A DNA stretch of 9,271 bases from an uncultured Porphyromonas sp. (lineage in GTDB: Bacteria; Bacteroidota; Bacteroidia; Bacteroidales; Porphyromonadaceae): NCBI RefSeq assembly GCF_934359325.1, contig NZ_CAKRLH010000056.1:1-9271 (forward strand), written 5' to 3'. The first letter of the stretch is position 1, and each line of letters begins with the position of its first letter. The translations under genes were made by a program, and so were the position numbers. The notes under the pieces are model-generated. The model was not told where the DNA came from. It ran no database searches and saw only the letters and a list, made by a program, of their open reading frames with translations. Shown here piece by piece: positions 1 through 5,789 of this stretch.

Positions 1-840
1 GATACGCATCTCATCGATCTTCTTCTGCCGGAAGAGCGTGATGATCGTGTAGATGAATGTGGAGAGCACCAGGAGGGTGAAGATCACCGAGGGGATCAGG
101 AAGCCGATGGTGGAGGAGATAAAGCGTGCCTGTCCGGGGAAGTAGACCCTCAGGTAGTGGAGCCGTGAGGGCGGGTCATTGGTCAGCAGCGCCTGGGTGT
201 AGATCCTATCCGGCTGATCGGCAGGGAGGCTGCCGTTGGAGAAGGAGATCGTACCGCGGCTGTCTACCACCTCGTACCGGAAGGGGATCGTGATCCCATA
301 CTTGTCGAGCGACTGAAGGAGGTACTCCTCCAGGTGCTGCCCATCGATACGATCGTAGATCGGGCGATACTGTGCCTTGCGCAGTCCCTCGAGTGCCACC
401 TGCAGCAGGATCCGCTGCGTCACGCTGTCTGGCTCCGAGAAGTGGCTCCTCAGCATCCGCTCCGCCTCGCGGAAGCGATCCCCCGGGGAGACGAAGTCGT
501 AGGACTTCTTGGGTGGCTGTGGCAGCTGCTCCAGCTTGTAGTCCGGCAGCCCCTGCCCCGCAGTGCCGAGATCAAAAGGCGACTTATCCCCCTCCGTCGG
601 GCGGATCAGGTAGTCCCGCACCACATAGCCCGGTAGCCCGAGATCCACACGGATGATGTCGATCATCTCGTCTCGCTCCAGGTCGTGATTGGTCTCAAAG
701 AGTGCCTGTCTGACCGAACTGTCAAACTGGAACCTCCTTGCCTGATAGGTCGCATCGATGTACTTGACCTGCATAAAGAGCAGGCCAACGAAGGCGACAA
801 CCATTACCACGACGATGAGCCAGAGTGTAGACTTCTTCAT
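1..840 (-). CDS. Sensor histidine kinase, N-terminal sensor half (partial, cut by window edge)
   Basis: The minus-strand frame is open from ATG at 840 through the left edge (280 codons, no stop), so the gene continues outside the window. Residues 1-4 (MKKS) precede a hydrophobic helix at about 5-24. A soluble, presumably periplasmic, region of about 215 residues follows, and a second membrane helix spans about 241-269. The visible part ends at LFRQKKIDEMRI, the juxtamembrane stretch that in Bacteroidetes kinases normally leads straight into the dimerisation helix with its phosphorylated His. The layout TM, sensor domain, TM, DHp is typical of Bacteroidetes two-component kinases of the RprX/BaeS-like type. 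The sensor region has no domain I can name, so the ligand is unknown. The DHp and ATPase domains are not in the window, so the kinase call rests on architecture and the juxtamembrane match. A response regulator gene would be expected further left (inference). A TAnnTTTG box lies 7 nt before the start. Confidence 0.72.
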   Translation of the reverse strand, partial: MKKSTLWLIVVVMVVAFVGLLFMQVKYIDATYQARRFQFDSSVRQALFETNHDLERDEMIDIIRVDLGLPGYVVRDYLIRPTEGDKSPFDLGTAGQGLPDYKLEQLPQPPKKSYDFVSPGDRFREAERMLRSHFSEPDSVTQRILLQVALEGLRKAQYRPIYDRIDGQHLEEYLLQSLDKYGITIPFRYEVVDSRGTISFSNGSLPADQPDRIYTQALLTNDPPSRLHYLRVYFPGQARFISSTIGFLIPSVIFTLLVLSTFIYTIITLFRQKKIDEMRI

Positions 841-847
841 ATCGCTC

Positions 848-855
848 CAAAGGTA
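848..855 (-). promoter_or_regulatory. Bacteroidetes-type -7 promoter element (TACCTTTG) of the histidine kinase gene
   Basis: The minus strand reads TACCTTTG, a full match to the Bacteroidetes sigma-ABfr -7 consensus TAnnTTTG. Seven nucleotides separate its last G from the ATG at 840. About 19 nt upstream there is only a poor -33 match (GTTA rather than TTTG). The spacing to the ATG leaves almost no 5' leader. The sequence from the box to the start codon (TTTGGAGCGATATG) closely resembles the one before aroA (TTTGTAACGATATG). Confidence 0.5.
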
Positions 856-882
856 GCGATTTTCCCCACCCCATTAACATAA

Positions 883-905
883 CCGAGGTTAATATATAAC
901 CCCGG
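883..905 (-). terminator. Hairpin after the lipoprotein gene, candidate terminator
   Basis: On the minus strand, 9-nt arms CCGGGGTTA and TAACCTCGG flank a 5-nt loop (TATAT). All positions pair if one G-U wobble is allowed. The stem begins 46 nt after the lipoprotein stop codon and is followed by TTATGTTAAT, which is U-rich but interrupted. The hairpin is fully paired only as a minus-strand transcript (an A-C mismatch arises on the plus strand), which favours a role in leftward transcription. It could instead be an operator for the downstream kinase promoter. It lies in the 111-bp gap at 841-951, which otherwise holds only the kinase promoter element. Confidence 0.4.
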
Positions 906-951
906 AAGTGTTAAATCCTTGCCTATCCGCTACAGCAGAAGTGTCGGGGAG

Positions 952-2967
952 TCAGAAGCGACGGTCACCCTGCCTCATACCGCCGAGGGCGCCACCGGGC
1001 ATCTGACCGCCGAAGGGATTGCCTCCCGGCTGGTCACCGCCACCCTCGCGACGACGACGGAGCTCCTCCTCGCGCTCTTTGTTGCGATCCTTGCGCTTCT
1101 CCTCATTGAACTTCGTCCGGATCATTGTCCGGGGCTTCTGCGACAGTAGCGGCGTCAGGAGGGGATAGAAGTTCTCCTTCACCTCCCAGTTCTTCATCAG
1201 CTCAAAGACCTTGGGCGCATAGTAGACCGCCTCCGGCTGGATGGCGGCATCATAGTCGCCCGGGTCCCAGCGGTGGTTGCCATTCCGGTCGTGGATGATC
1301 CGGAGGCCGTACTTCCCCGGGTCGAGGTCGGGGAAGAAGAGCTCGCCGCCACGGCTGAAGGAGGTCCAGACGAGTTTGTCATCAGGGGTGAGGAGTTCGC
1401 CGATGATGGAGTCGGGCAGGTCGTGGATAGTGACACGGAGGGAGGAGAAGTCGCTCTTCTCCTTGACCTTAAACGCATCAACGACGCTCTTATCGAGCCG
1501 GTGACCATATATATCGACCATCTCGGCGCTGTCGACATGGAGCTCGTACTGACCGCCGTACCTGAGGTTGGCACGGATAAGTCCGGAGGTGACGCTTCCG
1601 TCAAAGAAGGTGATTGAGTCGATCCGCATCGGCTGGAGGATCGAGTCTTTGGCGTCGTACAGGGCAAAGGCGTGGAGCATCGACGTGTCGATCGGGAGGG
1701 TCGAGGCGAAGAGGATCGAGTCGGATATGCCGCCCTTGCCCCTATGCTCGATCTTGATGGAGAGGGGACTCTCGACTGCCGGAGCGGTAGCGGTTGAGTC
1801 ACTCTCGGCACTCTTCTCCTTCTTCTTATCCAGCTTGGGGGCCTTATAGGGAATGCGGAGGGTGTCGCTCTTGTAGGCGGGGAGACCGAGGCTGTCGACA
1901 GAGAGGTAGGTGAGCGCAAAAGTGCTGTGTGCGCTCCAAGTGGTGTCGGTGAAGAAGAAGTCGACGATGCCCTCCTTGGTCTTATCCAGAACGTAAGGGG
2001 GCGGCAGTGTGTCAGACGGCAGAGCGAGCGAGTCGACCCGGGCGAGCTTGATGGCACTGTCGGGGAGGGCGTTGAAGGTGAGCCGCAGCTGATAGGGGGC
2101 AGGGCGCTCACGCTTCTTGATGAACCGCTTGGGATCCCTCGGCTCGTAGTAGAGCAGGACGAGGTCGTCGGGATAGTAGTGGGTGAAGGGGACCTGCTTG
2201 ATGGTGTCGATGGTGAGCGAGTCGACCCAGAGGGTGTCGGGGCGGATGTCGGGCTTGCAGGTGGTGAGGACGGCGCTGTCGAGCCAGGCGACGCCCTCGG
2301 TACCGACCATATCATTGCGGTAGTTGCCGTCGCTCTCCTTGAGGGCATAGACGCGGTAGCGTCCCTCTCGGACGTTTCGGATCACAAACTTCGCCTTATC
2401 GGACGAGCGACTGGTGCGGAGGAACGTGGTGTCGTGGAAGGCACTCCTCGGCGCCGTGTCCGGATGAAGTCCGACGAGGAGTCCCTGCATCGGCTCGTGA
2501 GTCCGAGCATTGAGGACGGTGCCGGCGATCTCCATGGTGTCGATACGGTCACCGGTGCTGAAGGCGAAGGAGAAGTTCTCCATCGGATTGCCCTCATTAT
2601 TGTCCTCTATTGCATCGGTGAAGTCGATCGTGTAGGTGGTATTGGGGATGAGCGTGTCCTTGAGGCTCACCACCACTCGCTTGCCGTAGGAGATAATCTC
2701 AGGCTGTTGGAGCTGGGGTGGGGAGACGATGATCTTCTTGAGCGGATCCTTGACGGTGACAAATTCGTCAAACCACAGTGTCACCTTGCGAGACGAGACG
2801 TTGAGTTCCTTCTCCGCCGGATGACTGCGGACAAGCTTGGGCGGCTGATCATCATAAGGGCCTCCGTCGGGTGCCACCCTATTGGCGCACCCATATATCA
2901 TAGCAATGGTTCCGCCTATCAGGAGTGAGAGGTGGAGCCAGGGAGATCGACGTCGATTCTTCATCAT
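952..2967 (-). CDS. Ig-like (SbsA/Big_5-type) domain lipoprotein, 671 aa
   Basis: Probable outer-membrane or periplasmic lipoprotein of unknown exact function. The N-terminus has basic residues (KNRRR), a hydrophobic stretch at about 10-25 and a lipobox-like IYGC with the candidate lipidated Cys at 27. Acidic residues follow only at 34 and 39-40, so the Bacteroidetes surface-export signal (acidic residues right after the Cys) is weak. Residues about 41-138 resemble the bacterial Ig-like domain found in SbsA-type proteins (PPKLVRSHPAE, then a beta-rich region ending FSFAFSTGD). Residues about 145-235 look like a carboxypeptidase-regulatory-type beta sandwich (IAGTVLNARTHEPMQGLLV; FVIRNVREGRYRVYALKE). 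A further such module near the C-terminus contains PGKYGLRIIHDRNGNHRWDPGDYD. The end (about 613-671) is a charged, Arg/Glu-rich segment followed by a Gly/Pro/Met-rich tail. The start is a double ATG at 2967/2964; either could be used. It begins 4 bp after the aroA stop, so it is probably co-transcribed with aroA. A CTTTGCAGGC sequence in the aroA end gives a one-off promoter match (GACCTTTG). Confidence 0.8.
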   Translation of the reverse strand: MMKNRRRSPWLHLSLLIGGTIAMIYGCANRVAPDGGPYDDQPPKLVRSHPAEKELNVSSRKVTLWFDEFVTVKDPLKKIIVSPPQLQQPEIISYGKRVVVSLKDTLIPNTTYTIDFTDAIEDNNEGNPMENFSFAFSTGDRIDTMEIAGTVLNARTHEPMQGLLVGLHPDTAPRSAFHDTTFLRTSRSSDKAKFVIRNVREGRYRVYALKESDGNYRNDMVGTEGVAWLDSAVLTTCKPDIRPDTLWVDSLTIDTIKQVPFTHYYPDDLVLLYYEPRDPKRFIKKRERPAPYQLRLTFNALPDSAIKLARVDSLALPSDTLPPPYVLDKTKEGIVDFFFTDTTWSAHSTFALTYLSVDSLGLPAYKSDTLRIPYKAPKLDKKKEKSAESDSTATAPAVESPLSIKIEHRGKGGISDSILFASTLPIDTSMLHAFALYDAKDSILQPMRIDSITFFDGSVTSGLIRANLRYGGQYELHVDSAEMVDIYGHRLDKSVVDAFKVKEKSDFSSLRVTIHDLPDSIIGELLTPDDKLVWTSFSRGGELFFPDLDPGKYGLRIIHDRNGNHRWDPGDYDAAIQPEAVYYAPKVFELMKNWEVKENFYPLLTPLLSQKPRTMIRTKFNEEKRKDRNKEREEELRRRREGGGDQPGGNPFGGQMPGGALGGMRQGDRRF

Positions 2968-2971
2968 AAGT

Positions 2972-4264
2972 TCATCTAGCTTGCCTGCAAAGGTCGCTAA
3001 AAAAGTGGGGATAACTCCGTGCTGTCACGGTAACATCATCCGGTATCTCCACCTGCGTCTCTTCAAGAGTGGTGGCAAGCACCCCAAAGGCCATGGCTAA
3101 TCGGTGGTCACCTCTATGGCCGAGCGTTACACGCTTTGGCTTCGTTTCACGTGGAACCCCCGTGTAAGTAAAGCCGTTTGGTGTGACATTGATAAATGCA
3201 TCTGATGACCAGCCGAGATCCTGCGCTATAGAGAGCGAAGCACCAAGCCGATCCGACTCCTTGTAGGCAAGCGAGGACAAACCGGTAAATGTGGTCTTCA
3301 TCCCAAGTCCAATCATCGTGGCAAAGAGAGTGGGGAAAAGATCCGGATTCTGCGACAGATCCAAGGACAGTGGTCGAAGTCCATCGGACACCGGACGGCG
3401 TGATGAGGTCAGTGCGTCATCGGTCGTAGTAAAGTCCAGAAAGGGGTTGTAAAAGCTGAGTAAACGAGTATCCGGATGGAATGAGTCAGGATCCATACCA
3501 CGCAAAACCAACTTATGGATCTCCGGATGAAGGATCTGCAGCTCCAGCCAATACGAGGCTGAAGTGTAATCTGCCGGGAGGTGAAAAACATAGGTTTTGA
3601 GTCCAGTCAGATCTGATTGCTCACGTGGCTTAAACCTAATCCAATCCGCTTGCCAAGTGAGATCTACACCAATCTGACGGAGGTACTCGATGGTCAGAGC
3701 GATGTACCTGGAGCTTGGGGCAGAATACTGCCTCTGGATACCCAGAGGATAGTTTCCGGCAATCGAAAAATAGATTATCGCTGATACAAATTGACTTGAC
3801 TCCCACGCTCTTGCATCTGCTGTTGTTTCACGTGGAACCGAAAGGCGGCTTGAATCCACAACCCATTGCTCTTCGTTTCGCTCGACAGAGACACCGAGAC
3901 CATGCAGATAGTCCTCCAGAGGACGCATGGGGCGACGGAGGAGCTGGTTGTCGGTGAGACGAAAGGAGACCCTTCGACCCTCGGCAGCTGCCAGTGCGAC
4001 CAGGAAGCGAGCAACACTCGCAGAGGCGCTCAGCCTGATGTCTGTGCCGCTGCCGGCGAGAAGGATCTGTAGCCCATCGTACAGAACCTGAAGATCCTCA
4101 GGAGCGTCAACCGGAATCACTTCGTCCCTGGGTGGCATAGCGGTCTGCCCCCTACCCCGCCTAAGCAGGTATAGAGAGATCAGAGCGCGAATGCCCTCGC
4201 TCTTGGAGAGCGGGAGATTGATCTCCATAGGAGACGCGAAACAAAGGCGTGAAAGGGTCCTCAT
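2972..4264 (-). CDS. aroA: 3-phosphoshikimate 1-carboxyvinyltransferase (EPSP synthase), 430 aa
   Basis: Cytosolic shikimate-pathway enzyme that joins PEP to shikimate-3-phosphate to make EPSP for aromatic amino acids. Motifs in order: PLSKSEGIRAL (K21, S22, R26, matching the family SKS..R substrate site), RRPMRPL (111-117), ESSQF (S156, S157, Q158), NPDLFPTLF (D308, matching the catalytic Asp), YKESDRL (K335, E336, D338, R339), GDHRLAMAF (D386, H387, R388) and ARSYPHFF near the C-terminus. Length is normal for the family. Two positions are odd. The usual GNAGT/GNSGT loop reads LSASASVARF, giving Ala84 where E. coli has Gly96. The C-terminal Lys of the KS/TYP motif is Arg416. I start at 4264 because MRTLSR aligns with the N-terminus of Bacteroidetes homologues; an in-frame ATG upstream at 4420 would add an unconserved 52 residues, and ATG 4228 would lose the first strand. 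Two parS sites are embedded, each encoding VPRET (143-147 and 370-374). Confidence 0.9.
   Translation of the reverse strand: MRTLSRLCFASPMEINLPLSKSEGIRALISLYLLRRGRGQTAMPPRDEVIPVDAPEDLQVLYDGLQILLAGSGTDIRLSASASVARFLVALAAAEGRRVSFRLTDNQLLRRPMRPLEDYLHGLGVSVERNEEQWVVDSSRLSVPRETTADARAWESSQFVSAIIYFSIAGNYPLGIQRQYSAPSSRYIALTIEYLRQIGVDLTWQADWIRFKPREQSDLTGLKTYVFHLPADYTSASYWLELQILHPEIHKLVLRGMDPDSFHPDTRLLSFYNPFLDFTTTDDALTSSRRPVSDGLRPLSLDLSQNPDLFPTLFATMIGLGMKTTFTGLSSLAYKESDRLGASLSIAQDLGWSSDAFINVTPNGFTYTGVPRETKPKRVTLGHRGDHRLAMAFGVLATTLEETQVEIPDDVTVTARSYPHFFSDLCRQAR
3143..3158. other. parS centromere-like ParB-binding site, copy 1 (inside aroA)
   Basis: The plus strand reads CGTTTCACGTGGAACC. Against the widely conserved parS consensus TGTTnCACGTGnAACA the CACGTG core and both inner arms fit, leaving only the two outermost bases off. 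The inner 15 bases are identical to copies at 3824 and 8100. It lies in the aroA coding region and is translated as residues 370-374 (VPRET), in a loop shortly before the DHR motif. parS is bound by ParB, which spreads along DNA and directs origin segregation with ParA and SMC (family knowledge). ParB itself is not in this window. Confidence 0.75.
3824..3839. other. parS centromere-like ParB-binding site, copy 2 (inside aroA)
   Basis: The plus strand reads TGTTTCACGTGGAACC, which differs from TGTTnCACGTGnAACA only in the last base. It is identical over 17 bp (through the following G) to the reverse complement of copy 3. Within aroA it encodes residues 143-147 (VPRET), in the variable loop before the ESSQF motif, in the same reading frame as copy 1. 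It lies 681 bp (centre to centre, 227 codons) from copy 1 and in the same orientation. Confidence 0.8.
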
Positions 4265-4271
4265 ATCGTTA

Positions 4272-4279
4272 CAAATATA
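4272..4279 (-). promoter_or_regulatory. Bacteroidetes-type -7 promoter element (TATATTTG) of aroA
   Basis: The minus strand reads TATATTTG, a full match to TAnnTTTG. Seven nucleotides separate it from the ATG at 4264, the same spacing as the kinase promoter. The -33 region about 19 nt upstream (GCTGG) is a poor match. Transcription would start within a few bases of the ATG, giving a leaderless or nearly leaderless mRNA for aroA and probably the lipoprotein after it. Confidence 0.55.
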
Positions 4280-4409
4280 GCAGAAATGACCGTCTCTACC
4301 AGCGGATCTGAGAGAGATAAAATACCGCTGGAAATGTCCTATTGGAACAGAAGAATGCAGAAAAGGGATCCATCTGCATATAAGAGACAGGCACGAGGTG
4401 AGGTGGTGG

Positions 4410-4417
4410 TATATTTG
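4410..4417 (+). promoter_or_regulatory. Plus-strand TATATTTG octamer, possible divergent promoter
   Basis: It matches the -7 consensus TAnnTTTG exactly but has no TTTG about 19-21 nt upstream. It would send transcription rightward through the hairpin at 4476-4503 and antisense to the 3' end of deoC. No ORF follows. Chance matches to this 6-base-specific motif are expected a few times in a window of this size, so support is weak. Confidence 0.2.
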
Positions 4418-4464
4418 CACTCCAAGGTAACCTCACTCTATCTATGGCACCTCTTAATTGGGCA

Positions 4465-4503
4465 TAGAATAGAAACTCCCGAATGCGATTAGGAATCCGG
4501 GAG
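4465..4503 (-). terminator. Candidate intrinsic terminator of the dtd-mazG-deoC unit
   Basis: On the minus strand, CTCCCGGATT pairs with AATC plus CGGGAG: six outer pairs (4498-4503 with 4476-4481), then four inner pairs (4494-4497 with 4487-4490). The loop is 3 nt and a 5-nt bulge (GCATT) sits on the 3' arm. The stem begins 34 nt past the deoC stop and is followed by TTTCTATTCT, a broken U-rich run. The position suits a terminator for the operon ending in deoC. The bulge and interrupted U run make it weaker than a classic example. Confidence 0.5.
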
Positions 4504-4537
4504 GTAGTTGATAGATGAGGAGAGATGATGTGCAGTG

Positions 4538-5437
4538 TCAGAGCAGATGCTTGAGGGTATCCGCCTCGAGAGAGGTGGCGCCGAAGCGGAAGAGCTCCGG
4601 TGTGAGCCACTCATCTCCGAGTACCTCCTTGAGGATGCAGAGATACTTCAGCGCCTCCTCTGTGGTACGGACGCCGCCGGCGGCCTTGATTCCCCTCTTG
4701 ATGTCGTACAGATCATAGTACTGCTGTACGACCGATGCCATGATATAGATCGCCTCAGGTGTGGCACCGGGATACCCCTTGCCGGTGGAGGTCTTGATGA
4801 AGTCGGCATCACAGAAGAGAGAGAGGATGGATGCCCTCACGATATGCTCGGGCGTCTGGAGGGCACCGGTCTCGAGGATCACCTTTAGGATCACATCCTT
4901 AGCCGCCTGACGTTGCTCCTGGAGCTGGTCGCATACTGTCTCGTAGTCGCCGGCAAGGAAAGCGCCCACCGGCAGAACGATGTCGATCTCCTCTGCCCCA
5001 TCGTGGATTGCCAGGGCGATCTCCGCCACCTTGATCTCGGGGAAGGTCTGTGACGAGGGGAAACCACCAGCCACGCAAGTGATATGACACTGCTCGACGG
5101 TGAGGTTTTCCTTGATCACCTGAGCAAAGTTAGGATAGACACAGATACTTGACACCGGGGTAATGTCGGGATGCTCATCGTCCAGCTGATTGACCTGCTG
5201 CGTCAGATGATAGATCTTGTCCTCATTGTCCTCTGACGTCAGAGAGGTGAGGTCGATCATACTGTGGATGAGATTCACATTCTCTTTCGTATCGAGCTCC
5301 TTATAGTGCTTATCGATGCACTCCTGAACCTTGGCTGACACCTCCTCCATAGATAGGTCAAAGGTAAACTTGGAGAAAGCTTCGGTAAACTTATCCTGCG
5401 ATGGAAAGAAGTCGCTCTCCTGATGATTATGACTCAT
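4538..5437 (-). CDS. deoC: Deoxyribose-phosphate aldolase, 299 aa
   Basis: Class I aldolase that reversibly splits 2-deoxyribose-5-phosphate into glyceraldehyde-3-phosphate and acetaldehyde in deoxynucleoside catabolism. The Schiff-base Lys is K215 in DFIKTSTGKG, the second active-site Lys is K251 in GIKAAGGVRT, and the acidic residue is D152 in EEIDIVLPVGAF, corresponding to E. coli K167, K201 and D102. Residues 1-50 form an N-terminal extension relative to the short enterobacterial-type enzymes, a form common in Bacteroidetes. An ATG at 5635 keeps the frame open further upstream. I chose ATG 5437 because the upstream extension lies inside the mazG-like gene in another frame and resembles no DeoC. 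The start overlaps the end of the mazG-like gene by 11 bp, so translation is probably coupled. No promoter octamer directly precedes it. A TAnnTTTG match inside the gene (5125-5132) is explained by coding sequence. Confidence 0.93.
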   Translation of the reverse strand: MSHNHQESDFFPSQDKFTEAFSKFTFDLSMEEVSAKVQECIDKHYKELDTKENVNLIHSMIDLTSLTSEDNEDKIYHLTQQVNQLDDEHPDITPVSSICVYPNFAQVIKENLTVEQCHITCVAGGFPSSQTFPEIKVAEIALAIHDGAEEIDIVLPVGAFLAGDYETVCDQLQEQRQAAKDVILKVILETGALQTPEHIVRASILSLFCDADFIKTSTGKGYPGATPEAIYIMASVVQQYYDLYDIKRGIKAAGGVRTTEEALKYLCILKEVLGDEWLTPELFRFGATSLEADTLKHLL

Positions 5438-5789
5438 GGTTGTATAATTTGGGATTGGATAAATGTCTGAATTTGTCGCGAGCTGTCTTCTTAGCCATAT
5501 TCCTCTCAAAGGCCGCCGTGAGATCGCAATCGGTCTGATTGGCGATGCAGGTAAGGACCCAAAGGACGTCTGCCAGCTCGTCTGCCAGATGCTCCTTAGA
5601 GAGATCGTCTGAGGACTTGGCGCTCTGATCGCCATAGGTGCGAGCCATGACGCGAGCCACCTCGCCCACCTCCTCAGTCAGCTGCGCCATATTGGTAAGC
5701 GGCGAGAAGTACCGGACGCCGTACTGATGGATCCACTGATCCACCAGCCTCTGGACATCGCGGAGGGTTGGACTGGGCGTTTCACTCAT
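5427..5789 (-). CDS. MazG-like nucleotide pyrophosphohydrolase, 120 aa
   Basis: Small all-helical NTP pyrophosphohydrolase of the MazG superfamily, a group that hydrolyses (d)NTPs to NMP and pyrophosphate and can clear aberrant nucleotides. The metal-binding signature is visible: EEVGE (E39, E40, E43) in the first long helix and ELADVLW (E71, D74) in the second. At 120 residues it is a single-domain member rather than the two-domain E. coli MazG, so I give no symbol; the substrate cannot be read from sequence. The start is fixed by a 4-bp ATGA overlap with the dtd stop codon, and the gene end overlaps the deoC start by 11 bp. This tight packing makes it the middle gene of a dtd-mazG-deoC unit. 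With dtd and deoC as neighbours, a clean-up role for damaged or surplus nucleotide and aminoacyl species is plausible but inferred. Confidence 0.87.
   Translation of the reverse strand: MSETPSPTLRDVQRLVDQWIHQYGVRYFSPLTNMAQLTEEVGEVARVMARTYGDQSAKSSDDLSKEHLADELADVLWVLTCIANQTDCDLTAAFERNMAKKTARDKFRHLSNPKLYNHES

Larger units (their letters stand above)
4265..4537. other. Intergenic region between deoC and aroA, no gene seen
   Basis: This 273-bp stretch is the longest non-coding part of the window and looks AT-richer than the genes by eye. It holds the candidate deoC terminator hairpin (4476-4503) and the aroA promoter octamer (4272-4279). It also holds a plus-strand TATATTTG at 4410-4417 that would point rightward, away from aroA. 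No convincing ORF, tRNA or riboswitch was seen. Open frames that cross it on either strand resemble no protein family and partly shadow deoC or aroA. Confidence 0.6.

Noticed and set aside
1197..2348. Second minus-strand frame (383 codons) within the lipoprotein gene
   Set aside because: It is Ser/Pro/Thr/Arg-rich low-complexity translation, typical of a frame-shifted shadow.
1927..2928. Long plus-strand open frame (333 codons) opposite the lipoprotein gene
   Set aside because: Its Val/Gly/Asp/Glu-rich translation is the antisense shadow of a GC-rich gene and resembles no family. The minus-strand protein has a signal peptide, lipobox and recognisable domains.
2999..3030. Minus-strand hairpin CCGTG-ACAG-CACGG followed 12 nt later by TTTTTT, resembling a terminator
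   Set aside because: It lies wholly inside the conserved aroA C-terminus (VTVTARSYPHFF). The T run is two Phe codons and is too far from the stem for a normal intrinsic terminator.
2972..4264. Lower GC content of aroA as a sign of horizontal transfer
   Set aside because: Sampled stretches range from about 47 to 60 percent GC, and parts of deoC are equally low, so there is no clear compositional break. A full window-wise calculation would be needed.
4372..4390. Resemblance to the Tn5 mosaic end / Nextera adaptor (TATAAGAGACAG, 12 contiguous bases)
   Set aside because: Only 15 of 19 bases match the mosaic end, whereas an adaptor remnant should match fully. There is no transposase, no paired end and no visible assembly break.
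4296..4610. Minus-strand frame of 104 codons spanning the deoC end and the intergenic region
   Set aside because: It overlaps deoC in another frame, crosses the candidate terminator and resembles no protein family.
5125..5132. Minus-strand TAACTTTG, matching the -7 promoter consensus
   Set aside because: It lies well inside deoC (encoding Asn-Phe-Ala) with no start codon at a suitable distance. A match or two by chance is expected in this window.
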